DNA from: Nepenthes gracilis
Taxonomy: Eukaryota; Streptophyta; Magnoliopsida; Caryophyllales; Nepenthaceae
DNA length: 64,000 nt
Assembly: GCA_033239525.1 (NCBI GenBank)
Contig: BSYO01000038.1
Coordinates: forward strand, 4,963,041 to 5,027,040
Reading direction: 5' to 3'
The notes under the pieces are model-generated. The model ran no database searches and was not told where the DNA came from. It worked only from the letters and a program-made list of their open reading frames with translations. Position numbers and translations under genes: made by a program. The first letter of the stretch is position 1. Every line of letters begins with the position of its first letter. Positions 33,880 through 46,104 of the stretch are shown here, one piece after another.

Positions 33880-34860
33880 GGAACTCAAGATATTCCCCTA
33901 GAATATCTTTCTTTTCCTCCTTACTTTAACACCGACATCTTCAATATACAAAAAATAAAAGTACTAGATCAAAATATTAGGAATAGGTGCGAGGTTTGTT
34001 CTTATAAACATGGAGATTAAAAGCTAAATCCATGGGAATTTGTTGAATTCTACTAAACGCATTAGTATTTCTACAATATAAATAGATAGGCCATCAGGTC
34101 TTAACCGTGTTGGTTAAGGATAAGGACCTAAGACCAAGAGGCTTAAGGTTAAATTCCCCCACCCACCCAACCCCTAAAGATATGGAAAAAAGGGTTAAAA
34201 ATGATACCAATATACGCATAGGATTCTATTGATCCTCAATTCAAAGTCATTAAGTCTTTTAGCTTGACAAAGGGCTCATTAGTATTGTATAGTTCATCTT
34301 ATTAGCTCCATACGTAATATATGAGGATTTCAATGCCAACATAGAATTCTTGAGTATAATTACCAAAGAAAAATTACAATTTGGTAGTTTTTTAATTATA
34401 TGTGAGTCTAATAGTAAAATTATTTCAAATATAGTTGATAGGACTTTCATCAAGGACTTGAATTGGCAAGGAAAGTTGAAATTTAGAAGGAACAATTTTG
34501 ATGGGCCAACAATTACAAAAGCAAAGTAGATTTCACCAAAAAACAAAAACAGGATTTCAAGGTTTGAATTCAACTTATTCTTTCGTTAGTTCTTCAACTT
34601 ACATAGACACTACAAGCAAATAAGTTATTGGGCTATACTAGCAATTCCATGTATACACTAACAGTAGAATAAAAGTGTATAAAAGAAAGCAATAAAAATA
34701 GTTACTTTGCTCAACCACCTCCACATGCTTTATCCTTTTGACTTGGCACCATATCAATTGGTAAGACTCCTCTTCCAATTCTGCACAATTATCCCATTCA
34801 CCTTTGTAAACATTAGTGCACAATGCACACATGAATACCATGCCTAATAATCTGAGTAAC
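33880..34860 (+). repeat. Dispersed repeat 'R', copy 2
   Basis: Matches 35410-36360 in direct orientation, from CTTTCTTTTCCTCCTTACTT through the zone that is shared with copy 1. Because the pair is direct, it looks like a local duplication of about 1 kb. Confidence 0.7.
34095..34200 (+). repeat. tRNA-like SINE-type motif inside repeat 'R'
   Basis: TGGTTAAGGAT (A-box-like) and GGTTAAATTCC (B-box-like) are spaced as in tRNA-derived SINE heads. The same pair recurs near 35645-35690 in copy 3. No clear poly(A) or target duplication, so it may be coincidental. Confidence 0.25.
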
Positions 34861-35409
34861 ATATATATATACATATATATATATGAAAAATTTGTTATAA
34901 GTCACTGTATTTTTTTTATAATTTATTATATTTTTTCTAGGCTACCATCGTGTACTTGCCCACTAACTTATATTAGGCCCATTGCATTTCAAAGAAAGTT
35001 TACAAATAGATTCGTGCACCATAAAATGTTGTTAGTAAAGCTGCAATCCACTATACATCAAATTGTCAATTTCAAACTTTCTATCTTTTCAATGAAGATA
35101 AACGAATTTCATTCACCATGCAAATGGTGCTTCACAAGGGACAAATTGAGGAAGAAGAGTCTTGCCTTAGCTGCAAGGAAAAATAATTGAACTCAAAAAA
35201 CCTAACACTCATTCATGTCCATTTAGTACACCGGCAGATAATATTAAGAAATGTTATATATTGAAACTAAAAACAGACAATTCTTTGATGATGGTTCTAC
35301 CCACTTATCTTGAAGAGGCATCACATTTAAAAAAATTAATTCATCAATCAACATTAAAACTAATATACAATAATTTTGATAAATTAAATAGAAGGTTATA
35401 TATTGACTT
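34861..35409. other. AT microsatellite and noncoding spacer
   Basis: Begins with an (AT)n run near 34862-34885. The remainder shows no domain or repeat I can name. Confidence 0.4.
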
Positions 35410-37200
35410 TCGAACTCAAAATATTTCCTTAGAATATATTTCTTTTCCTCCTTACTTTAACACTGGCATCTTCAATATGCAAAAAAAACAAAGTTGCTAG
35501 AACAAAATGTTAGGATTAGGTGCTAAATTGTTCCTATAAACATAGAGATTAAAAGCTAAATCCATGGGAATTTGTTAAATTCTGCTAAACTAATCAGTAT
35601 GTCTACAAGATAATAGATAAACCATAAGATCTTAGCCACGTTGGTTAATGATAAAGACCTAAGACCAAAAGTCCTGAGGTTAAATTCCCCCACCCACCCA
35701 ACCCCTCAAGATATGAAAAAAAGATTAAAAAGGGATACCAATATACACATAGGATTCTATAGATTCTCAATTCAAAGTCGTAAATCTTTTACTTAATAGA
35801 GGACTCGATAGTTTTGGATAGTTCATCTTATTAACCCTATACGAAATATATGAGGATTTCAATGCCAACAAGGTATTCTTGAGTATGCTTTTTAAAGAAA
35901 AATTGAAGTTTGCCAATTTTTCTCTCAAATATAAGTCTTATAGTCTAATTTTTTTATTATATTTGACATGACTCTCAACAAGGACATAATTTAACGAGGA
36001 GAGCTGAAGCTTAGAGGGTAGATTATGAAAAAGCTAAAAGTGAGAATTTGAAGTTTGAATTCAGCTGATTCTTTCATTTAATAGTGCTTCGGCTCACATA
36101 GGGACTACAAGCCGTTAGGTTTTTGAGCTAGAATTGCACTTTTACTTATTCACTAATAATAAAAATGCACAAAACAATGCAACAAGAATAGTTACTCTAC
36201 TCAACTACCTCCACATGCTAACATTCACGTGTTAGCACAAAAACTTGACCTGTCACAAAAACTTGCCACCATATCAAAGGGCTGGAATCCTCTTCCAATT
36301 CTACAAAATTATAACATTCACCACTATAAGCATTAGTGCACACTGCACACATGAAAACCCTACCCATTAATCTGAACAATGTCAAAGTCATTATTAGTCC
36401 CACTCTTCTCCTCAACTGTTCTCCCATGTTAAGTCCCTTGATGACTTCACAAATAGAAAAGGTAGGTCTTGCAACTCATTTAATGTGTAAATAAATATTG
36501 AACAATCGAGGAAAATCCATTCAATCAGTGTGTTGGACCCCTATAAAAGCCAATAATAACAAAGCCACATTTTAAAATCCATTTATGTTTCAATGCAGAA
36601 TTTTCCAATCTAGATGAAATATAACCATACATTAGGTTGAATTGATAAAACTCTTATTTTTTTTATGAAAAGTTATAACACGTTTAAGTCCTAACAGAAT
36701 AACCTATGGCCCATGCTTGAATGTCTATGACTAACCACAAACAAGTATATTTATCCTTACCAATGCATGGGGTGCACTGTAGTACCTAATAAGTCAGGAT
36801 CAACTAAATTGAGTTATTATATAACAAATAAATTAACAAATAAGTAACCTTAGAACCTAAAAATATAACAGGTAAATAAAAGGAAACTTTGGATTATGCA
36901 ATCAAGCAATAAACTAGCTAGCACAAAAATTGACAAACTAAAGACCTACTAATTTGGCACATGCAAAAAATTAAAGAGAAAAGAATAAAAACATAGATTA
37001 AATAACTAATTAATCTACTTCATGAGCTTTATGAAATTATATAAAGCACAAAAAAGTTAGCAACTAATTAAAGCATAACAAGTAACTTTTGATTATGAAA
37101 TCAAATAATTAACTAACTAGCATGTTAACAAAATCAATACCTAATTATAACACATGCAAATTAAAATAGAAATTAAAGAAATCAAGACAACAACGTTAAG
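35410..37200 (+). repeat. Dispersed repeat 'R', copy 3
   Basis: Direct match to copy 2 and inverted match to copy 1. Near 36860-37160 a sub-unit (…AACTTT-GATTATG-AATCAA…) is itself repeated in tandem with strong divergence. Confidence 0.65.
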
Positions 37201-37234
37201 AAATTAGCTAACTAATCTATCTTAACTAACTTTC

Positions 37235-38760
37235 TTAAAATATAGCATAAAAACGTGCTGTATACCTACAATTGAAAGACAAAAGATATGTGGCTATCTC
37301 CTCCTTTCCTTCATGGGAAGAAATGTCGAGATTATGCTGCTGCCTTAAACTATGAAAAGCTATCACCAGAAGCATGCAACATCTGGCTAAAGACCAAAGA
37401 ATTCCCCTAAGGATTTCACTCGAAGACCTTGCCTCAACCACCAAAATATGAGAGCAGCTGTGAGCATCCTGCTACTGCAGCTACTATTATTAGTAGCATT
37501 AGCAACACCCATGCCTTCTGCCAATTGAGTAGCATCAACTAAAGATTTAGAAAAGAATGATATCTTACCGACCGGTACACAATGCCTTCCCCACGCTTAT
37601 TATCACCAAAGAAGTTGGTAGTGGCTTGGGAATTCATAGTAAAGCCAAACAGTGGCAACTCTGATTCTTCCATTAGTAGGAATTCTTTCAAATCAAGAAT
37701 AAAACAACCAAAGGAAGGCAAAGACATTCTACAAAATGAAACAACACATGTCTGCTAAAAAACAATTAAAATAGTAAAAATATAAGTATAAAAGTTCTTC
37801 TCTATTGAGACCTCTGGAAAAGTACTTAGCAACGAAATCCACAACTTCAACCCAAATTTTCTTAAGTGAGGGATATTCAAATCAACCAGTAGGTTGGGAC
37901 CTGCCAAAAAACTTACAACAAATCCATTCCTGATTCAATATTTCAGTGCAGATTATGCCAATCTGGGTGAAATTTCAAACAATCAAGCAGTTGAATAAAT
38001 AAAACTAAAGATTACGGGACTCAACAACGCCAACATCATGAATCTCAAAACAACATAAGTATATAGAAGTAACAGAATGTGGGATGATAATTTACTAAGA
38101 CAGTCAAGATTAGGAAAACAAAAACTATAACGTGGACGAAAGACAAACATAAACTTCCCGGAAATGTGAATATTTTCAATCAAATCAATGAAAAATGTGA
38201 AGCAAAAATAGATACTGCCAAGATTGATTGACTGAATTCCAATCTATCAAGAAATATTCAAAAAAATACTACAATGTGGAAGAAATACAGACAGACTCCC
38301 GGAAGACATGAATGTTTTCAACCAAATCAATGAAAAAACTGAAGCTAAAATAAACATTGCCAAAATTTATTGACTAAAACAATAGTTTCGAAATATCCAG
38401 CAACAAAAAATTAAAAAAAAAAAAAAACTGCAGAGTTTTCTGGCACAACCACATTTTAGGAAACCAAGGTGGAAGATGGATAAACACCAACCCGAATAAA
38501 ACAACTAACCAAGTTTTGCTATCCGAAAAAGAATAATTTCTATTTCGACCTTTGAAACCTAGATTCGAAATTATCCAGAATAAAAAAAATAAGTCACCAT
38601 GGCAACTGGAAAATACACACAAGTACGAACCAGGATTAAGTTGGAAATATCAATAGCATCCTGGATGGTGATTTTCCGCAATATACTTGTGCGTCAACTA
38701 AAGTGACTTCATCTCCAACCGCAACATTGATCCACGAACTGATAATCATTGTTGAGATCA
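37235..38760 (-). other. Possible small gene, unidentified
   Basis: On the minus strand a CT microsatellite (38826-38855 on plus) precedes an ATG reading MIISSWINVAVGDEVTLVDA (about 38745). Downstream an exon-like block at 37567-37729 lies between TTTTGTAG and GTAAGA and reads MSLPSFGCFILDLKEFLLME then PLFGFTMNSQATTNFFGD. A third piece near 37425-37525 follows TTGGCAG. CT repeats in 5' leaders are common in plants. I do not recognise the protein and splice joins are guesses. Confidence 0.25.
38125..38400. repeat. Diverged ~150-bp tandem duplication
   Basis: The segment with CCCGGAARNNNTGAATRTTTTCAA, then AATCAATGAAAAA, occurs twice in succession (about 38155 and 38297), each followed by ATTGACTRAA. 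Confidence 0.6.
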
Positions 38761-38822
38761 AAGATGAGAAGGATCTAATATGTGCACTGCTGCTTCCTTG
38801 ATGCCCAATGGAACTGACAAGG

Positions 38823-38825
<3 letters not shown>

Positions 38826-38855
<30 letters not shown>
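38826..38855. repeat. (GA)15 microsatellite
   Basis: Uninterrupted GA run, possibly within a 5' leader of the minus-strand candidate gene. Confidence 0.95.
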
Positions 38856-38860
<5 letters not shown>

Positions 38861-39513
38861 CGCACTAGTTGAGAGGGATCTAAGATTTGCCCTCTTGCTT
38901 CCTCAATGCCAGTGAGAGGCCAAACGAGCGGCGCTGTGGGCGTGGATGTCTATCGGGCTCTCTGATAACGGTCAGAAATTTCCACGTCAGAAAACGATTC
39001 GGAAAATCTTTGATTCTTCGGAAATATTTTACTTTCGTTTTCGAGTTCGGCACGACCGTTTTCTTACTCAAACAAGTTTAAATAATATTAGCTGTCCTCC
39101 ATTTTTTTTGTTACATTGAAATTATAATTTTTTAAAGTTTTATTTTAAATTTTATAAATTTACCTATTTATATCACATATATTCATACCAAAATAATTAT
39201 ATTTTTAATTAAAAATCCTACGTCATCGATTCTGAATTATTACACAAATTAGAAAGTTAAGAATTAATTTACCTAATTTGATTGATTTGAAGCGGATCTG
39301 ATCTTTATATGCTTCGAATATGAATCCTATATAATACAATAGATAAGTAAAATGTCAGAAAATTAGAGAAATTCACTTCCCAATTTATCCTCGGATATTC
39401 AAATGAATCATCTTTCGATATTGAAAGAAAAAAACAAGATTATAAAATGAGAGTGGTAATATTTGTATAAAAGGTCTTAACATGTTGCACTTGATGAAAA
39501 ACGTATTAAGGAG
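38861..39513. other. AT-rich spacer with Tat-LTR-like scrap
   Basis: About 39380-39425 reads CCAATTTATCCTCGGATATT followed by CAAATGAATCATCTTTC, resembling the U5 region at 10985-11030. No other feature supported. Confidence 0.3.
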
Positions 39514-39559
39514 AAAAAAATACACTTTTTTTTTTTGGTAAGTGAAAAAAAAATGCACT
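39514..39559 (-). mobile_element. Second minimal LINE-tail insertion
   Basis: AAAAAAATACACT (39514-39526) and AAAAAAATGCACT (39547-39559) flank about 20 bp that read, on the minus strand, CACTTACC followed by poly(A). The 13-bp flanks differ at one base. It is the same tail type as at 1019-1042. The A-rich target makes the exact ends ambiguous. Confidence 0.55.
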
Positions 39560-40699
39560 TGGAAGGAGCATCTTGGAATTATCACTTGCTGGCTGTTAAA
39601 ATTCTATCAAAGAAAAACTTGTGATAGTAATATATGTTTATTTGACTATCTTTTTGCTATTCGTCTTTCCTCTTCTATTAAAAATAAAGGATATAAATAA
39701 AGTTAAAGGATTATTTGATCTCTCCTTATAACCGCCCATGAAACCGTCCGGAAAGAAAATACGGTTTAACTGATGCTTCCTAACGAGTTACTATATCCAT
39801 TGAGTAGTTCAAATAAGAAAAGAATGTTATTCATTTCAATCTGTTTCAACGCATATGATGTGGGATGTTTTAACAGGGCTGATAAACTCATTTATCTACT
39901 TTGGATTATATAAGCCGACTGAAACGTTATTCAATTTTGAGCCAATTCCTTTTACAGTTGGGTCTTTCTTTTGGGCCGATGTTAACTATACCTATCATAA
40001 AAACATACTAAAATATTTTAGACATAAATATTTATTCAAAATTTAATAATAAATAAATTAAAAACTACTAATTTGTATTAAAAAAATTTTATCTTGCTAA
40101 AAATTATATTTGACACTTACAATTATAGTAATAATATTCGATCCATATTCAATGATAACTTTATATTGTAATTATAAAATAATATGAGTTTTCTCATTAT
40201 TACTTATTTTTTAAAAATAAAAATAACAATAAAAATTTTAATTGATTAAAAAGCTTATGTAATCTAGCAAACTTTATATAAAATAAATATTTTAGTATAA
40301 TATTAAAATTCAAGAATCTAATTAATAATAAAAATATGACAAGAATATTGTAATATTAATTTACCAAAACAAGTGCAATGATAAAAAAATAAAATAATAT
40401 AATATTTTAATATGGTGAGTATGAGATGAGTTATTAATTACATAATTATAAAATAACAGATTGTCCAATTAGTCATACAAATAAGGAGAGATAAAGTTAT
40501 AATTAATTTTAAAATCGTTTATTTATTTAAATTTTAGGATTCATTTAAATTTTAATTGACCACTAATATAATATTTTGTTAGTGTAGCGTTTTTAAAATG
40601 TTAAAAATTTAAATAAATTTTTTAAAGCTAAAAATATTTTAATATGAAAAATTAAATGAGAATGAGAACTAATTTTAAATATATTATTTTTAATATATC
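39560..40699. other. Very AT-rich DNA, nothing recognised
   Basis: No reading frame, repeat border or promoter that I can support. Confidence 0.4.
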
Positions 40700-43600
40700 A
40701 TTATTATTATTATTTGATAAATAAGTAAATTTTTATAAATAAAAATAAAAGGTACAAATCAATGTTCTATCTTCAAATAATTTACCAACTTGAATTTAGA
40801 ATAAAGACACAGGGGCATCCCCTAAGAACCGTGAAGTATATCACGAAATCATATAAAGATAAAATAAAAAAATGTTACAGCTGCCAAAGTCCTCTATCAA
40901 GCAAGTCAAAATAGCATGTCCAAATTCAATCCAGAAAACCCCAACTCGGCAGTGTGCTGAAGTATTAATCAAAAAGGGATGCCTATGCATCTCAGGCATT
41001 TGCATCGCCGTCGTTTGCCGCTTGGACATTTACCACTCGGTCAAAAGCAAAAACCTCAAAACTGCCGTAAGGTTATAGTCACGTGCAAACCTCATCACAT
41101 TCACATATTAGCCTTGCAGACATCCCGGCCAAAAGCGTATTTCTCGGCCGTTTGCACCTCGAAGAAAAATAAATACAAGAACAAAGCAAATATCTCCAAA
41201 CTACCATATTACAACACCACCTCGGCACATATGGCGGCCTCAAACTTCAGTAGAATCAACACCACCTCAGCCAAAAAGCCCCACGATCAAAAGGATCTCA
41301 ACCCTTAGCACACATCTCGGCAAAGAACATCTCGGCCACAGTACAGACCTCGATCGTAATAAAACAGAGGCAGACCACATCATGGCAAAATCAACACGGT
41401 CAATTGCAAAATCACCTCGGTCAGCAAATTCCAACCAGCAAATCCAAAACTCGGACAAAAATACCACCACGGCCACAAAGAACCATGGCCAAAAGCTTCT
41501 CGTATCGTGACATACATCATGGCAAAAGTCATACCAGCCTTACCCTCAAGCCAAATTTGCTCTCAAGCGGCTTTCGGGCTGTCACTTTTGCTTGAGGAAC
41601 CCTTATGGTTATTGGAAGCAGATTTTTGCTGTCTCCGGGACTTGGCTTGATTCCAGGTTCCTTCTTGCTCAAAATGAGAATGGATGGAATACACATCATT
41701 AACCAATAGCCGCTGAGAGCACTTGGAGGCGTCAGGGGATCCAAGAATGCTCACTGCCAGGGCAGAGTCATCAATTTTATTGAGGCTCGCCACTAATTCA
41801 TCCAGATCGCTAAAGTTATAATTCAGGAATCCAAATGTCATTTTCAGTAGAGTTGCTAGAAAGCCAAAAACTACCTTCTTCCCATCAGATGATAAGGAAG
41901 CAATGTGTGGTTGAGTAGTTTTAGCCACCACCAACAATCTGAAGGCTTCAAAAAAGACACCAGAAGAACGGTCCTGATCCACTGTAGGCAGAGAAGAGTA
42001 TGATTTGAACTCATCCCTCGTCTCTTTAGTTACATCTACCCAACAGCTGGTCATGAAAACTTCCACAATGTGCCTTTGTTCCGGAGTGAAGGAATCAAGA
42101 TATGTTTGAAGAGCTTTTGCCTCCAGTAACAACCGTAAGGCATGAAGCATTGGGTCGAGAGAAATAGCCTCATCAGCCATGACCTCCTCAACTGGAGCAG
42201 AAGTAGCGGAAAGCATGTCATCAACCCACCCAACAAAAGGTCCCTGAGGGCAGCAGGGGGGTTCAGCAGCACTTTGGAATCTCACCTCCTGTGGAGCAGC
42301 CTCACTCCCAGCAGAAGCCTCATCTGGAACATAACCATGGGCTTCCTGGGAGCAACAAAGCAGTTGCAGTGGTGAGAATGCTAGGCAACACTGAGCTTTA
42401 ATCTCCACCAATTGCCTCCGCAGACACTCAACTTCAGATACAATCCTACTAACAAAATTTGGCGAGCCCTCCATATCAGCAATCCAAGCCTCAATTATTG
42501 CCCTCTTCGGTTCCACATCATCAAAGGTTGGAACATCCACGTCATGGTCCTCTCCCCTAGGAAGTTTGAAGTAGGGCTTTTGGCAGGAGAGGCAGCTACC
42601 TCTCCACAGCTTGATGAGCTGCTATGATCAATAGACACATCCTCATGCGACTCAACAAAAGGCGAAGCAAGGGGCAAGACAGGAGAAGGGCTGTGGGCCT
42701 GGTCCTTACTCACAGGAGCCATATGACACTCCCCAACTTTAGCATCAGTCAGCAAATTCTCCATCTGCTCAAAAGAGACTGCATCAGCAGCAGAAGCCTT
42801 GCACAAAGTTTGCTCATCAGCACACCAACTAATCCCATTATGTGGTTTCTGATCGACAATGGGGGGATCCATCGGGGTTGGAGGCTCATGACAAACCAAA
42901 GCTTCACCAGGGGCTAGGTTCTTAAGGGGATGGTTACACTGGTTGGCATGTCATCCATTTACACAACGCGCCGGCTTCCATTGATAATCCATCGCAACCT
43001 CAACAAAAATTGCCGAATCATAATATCCAGATTTTACTTTGATTTTTGTAGGGAGTGGGTCATCCCCTCCCACTTCAACACAAATTCAGGTGAATTGCAC
43101 ACGTTCCATTCTAGCTGTGCTATCATCCAGTTGGGTAGGTTTACCAATCCCACTAGCTATCCAACTTAGGCCTAAGGGGGTACAATATTTAATCGGGATA
43201 ATGGCCAATGTGATCCACACAGGGAACGTCTAGTATGAATCCTGAGATAAAACCATTCGTGGCATTCATCTTTTAAGGAAAATGGGTTTCTTTCCAAACA
43301 CCCAGGGGCCTTTAGCCAAGCATACATTCAAATGCTCTTCAGAATCAAACCAAAAGGAAAAGAAGCCCTTGTCATTCACTACTACATGACAAAGGCCAAA
43401 TCTAGCCCAAATTTTTCATGCAATGGTGTTAACCGCCATGAAATGAAGAGGTTTTTCATGGAAGTAACCCACCAACGTTGCCCCTAAGGACCTGGCATTG
43501 CTGAATAACATCAGCAGGAGGAAAAATGGAGAGACTATCCCTTTCCATAAATTGGGAAGGGTAATATTTAAGAGGAGCAAAATGATTAATACCTTTGCTC

Positions 43601-44200
43601 TGTACCACATCCGCCCATGAGGATTTCGGAAACGATTGAGCCTCGTCAGATTGAAAATGTGAAGAGGCAGAATCCACAAAAGAAGCAGAAGTAGGAATAG
43701 CCTGAATCTCTTCATGCATCGAACGCGTAAGGGCAGGAACAACAATATGCGCAGTAACAGTAGCAACAGTCAAAGGCTTTGGCTCCATAACTTCCACAGG
43801 ACCATTACGCGACGTACTCCTCCACTGGTCAACATGCCCTGTAGACGGGTCATAGAGGGAGCCATCTAGATGCTTCAGCCTCTCCAAAAAGGAGGCATTT
43901 GGAGTAGAGGAAGGGAGTAGCACATCTTTCTGCAGGGGAGTAAACGATTGAGACTGGGAGAGGAGATGAGAAGAAACCAACTATAGAGAGGAGACATCGG
44001 GGGGTAGAGGATGACATGGAGACCTAGGAGGGCTCTTTAGCACCCCTTGAGGGCTGGCTATGGCCGGCATCGGTAGGGAGACGAGGTGGAGCAGCCCTAA
44101 TCCCGCCTTCAAGACGAACGCTGATTCAAATTTCTAGAGAGGGGGGAGAATCTCTCCCTACTTCGTGGGCGTCATTAGACATTTTCAATATATTATCTGG
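40700..44200 (-). mobile_element. LINE copy with ORF1 and 3' end but no ORF2
   Basis: The 5' end lies near 44200 and the 3' tail near 40720 (minus-strand AAAATTTACTTATTTATC). ORF1 remnants fill 41563-44070. They are followed directly by ~850 bp of GT-rich 3' region full of GATGCAAATG-like and GCCGAGRTG motifs, then the hairpin AGGGGATGCCCCT (40811-40823) and the terminal block shared with the other copies. No endonuclease or RT sequence is present. The 3' region matches 45600-46045. Confidence 0.75.
41563..44070 (-). pseudogene. LINE ORF1 (DUF4283 / zf-CCHC_4 type)
   Basis: The minus-strand frame starts at 44070 with MPAIASPQGVLKSPPRSP and meets a stop at 43981-43983. It continues KSSWADVVQSKGINHFAPLK and, after a shift near 43480, VVNDKGFFSFWFDSEEHLNV then LAKGPWVFGKKPIFLKR (DUF4283 core). 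Then comes VWITLAIIPIKYCTPLGLSW followed by GKPTQLDDSTARMERVQFT and VEVGGDDPLPTKIKVKSGYY (zf-CCHC_4 linker). A long Ser/Pro/acidic C-terminus follows, and from 42540 a clean 325-codon stretch ends SSKSDSPKAA. ORF1 proteins bind LINE RNA. At least four stops and two shifts make it inactive. Confidence 0.8.
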
Positions 44201-44802
44201 GCGAAATCTGTGTATTACAAATTAGGTGAAAATGAAAATTGTGGGGATGGGATTGAAGAAGCATCAGAGAAAAGCCCTGAGAATATTTTTCTGTTTTATT
44301 TTTTAAAATTTGTTTCAACACAAATTTCATAATAAGTAAAAAATACATTGCTAAATTTGTCATATTTTAATTGTACGTGACATATATATAAAAGTTTAAA
44401 ATAGACATTGATCTTATTTTACATTTTGAATATGATTTACATCAAATACTTTACCTATATAAACTTAACACTATAAAATTTCAATTTAATTTTTAAATTT
44501 ATATTTTTTATATGAAATAAGCCAAAAAAAATACACATTGCGTAACTGAAAAAATTTCAAGTAATCTGAATTATAATTAAAATTAGCGATGACAATTTAA
44601 ATATTTATAACAGAAATTGAGCACAACTTCGTGAACATAACTTTGCCTATAATATTTTTTTTATTTTAATAATAATAGTTTTCATACAAAAAGCACAATT
44701 TGGGTTGAAAAAATATATAATATAGTGCTCTATCATCTTATGACTAATAAATTATTAAAATACATATCATTTTAAAAATATGTTCTAAATATAATTCATT
44801 AG
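44201..44802. other. AT-rich DNA, nothing recognised
   Basis: Only homopolymers and short AT repeats. Confidence 0.4.
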
Positions 44803-45000
44803 TTTTTTTTTATGGTAAGTAAGTTAATTGTATTAAAAAAGAGAAAAATTTTATAAACTATGATTTAAAACCAAGTATTTTTTCGACTTGGAATAAAATT
44901 ATAACCGCGGGGTGACCCCCGAACAACAAATAAATACAAAACAAACAAGTCTTACACCGGAAACCCTTTGATGGAAGGGAATCAATAGTAGATCAATATA
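44803..45000 (-). mobile_element. Short LINE 3'-end fragment
   Basis: On the minus strand it has GGGGGTCACCCC (44909-44920), a CCAAGT/ACTTGG hairpin (44871-44891) and terminal AACTTACTTACCAT plus poly(A) (poly(T) at 44803-44810). Its 5' end is uncertain. Confidence 0.65.
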
Positions 45001-45560
45001 TTATATATAAATATATATATTTATATATATATATATATAGTAGATCAAATATATAAATATTATATTATTTTATCAAATAGTAGATCAAATAAATAAAAGT
45101 ATTAAAGTTTACCTAAAATTATGTATTACATGTCTAGATGCTTCCATCAAACTCATAAGTAATTTAAATTTTTTATGCTGTTGGATCGCTTATTAGCCAA
45201 AATTTAATAGCCACTCACCAAAGAAAAATAAAAAGAAACCACAAAATTTAAAAAGAAGTAATACATATTTTTATAATTTTACTAGATAAATAAATAAAGC
45301 ATCATCTTCACTTTTTATAAAATATCTTTAAAAATTAAAGTATATTTTATTTTTATTCCTTGATTTCCTCGTCTTTGCTTTGGAGTAGTGCTTATTTGTT
45401 TATTTTTGTTGTTCTTCTTTTTTTTTAATTTAATTTACTTACTTACAAAAAAAAAACTTGTTTGTATATTCCCATTTTTTTGTAATAATATAATAGATGA
45501 ATAATAACTTATAATGATTGTTTATATTATATCAGTCACATTAACCAATATGTGACATTT
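45001..45560. other. AT microsatellite and AT-rich DNA
   Basis: (TA)n runs at about 45001-45040. At 45422-45466 a plus-strand ATTTACTTACTTAC plus poly(A) looks like another LINE tail scrap without detectable flanking repeats. Confidence 0.4.
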
Positions 45561-46104
45561 TAAGGGAATAGATTTTTTTGGTAAGTAAATTTTATAAATA
45601 AAAAGAAAAATTATAAAATTAATATTTTATCTTCAAATGATTTGCCGACTTAGATTTAGAACAAAGACACAAGAGCATTCCCGAGAATTGTAAAACATAT
45701 CACGAAACCAGATAAAGATAAAAATGAAAAATGTTATATCTGCCAAAGGCCCTCAATCAAGTTAAAACAGCGGGTCCAAATCCAATCCGAAAAAAATCCC
45801 ACCTGGTGATGTGCCGAAGTACTCGGCCAAAAAGAGATCCCTATGCATATCGGGCATTTGCATCACGGTCGTTTGCAACTAGGATGTTTGCCGCAAACAA
45901 AGCCATTTTCATCACGGTCGGTTGCATTACGGCATTAAGCATATCCCTCGGTCAAAAGCAAGTAGCTTGGATATTTTCATCTCGACTCTTTAGAGAACAA
46001 GGCCCTTTTTGCTCGGTCATTTCCATCACGGTTTCTCGGCCGTGAAATAATATTATTATTTGTTGAAATAATATTATTTGTTATTTAAAACATAAGGGAA
46101 TAGA
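45561..46104 (-). mobile_element. LINE 3' fragment with 12-bp target duplication and inverted filler
   Basis: TAAGGGAATAGA at 45561-45572 and 46093-46104 flank the insert. The minus-strand tail is TTTACTTACC plus poly(A) at 45573. The body resembles 40840-41560 and 6989-7120. Its 5' end carries about 45 bp (46054-46098, overlapping the duplication) identical to 46514-46558 in inverted orientation. Confidence 0.85.
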
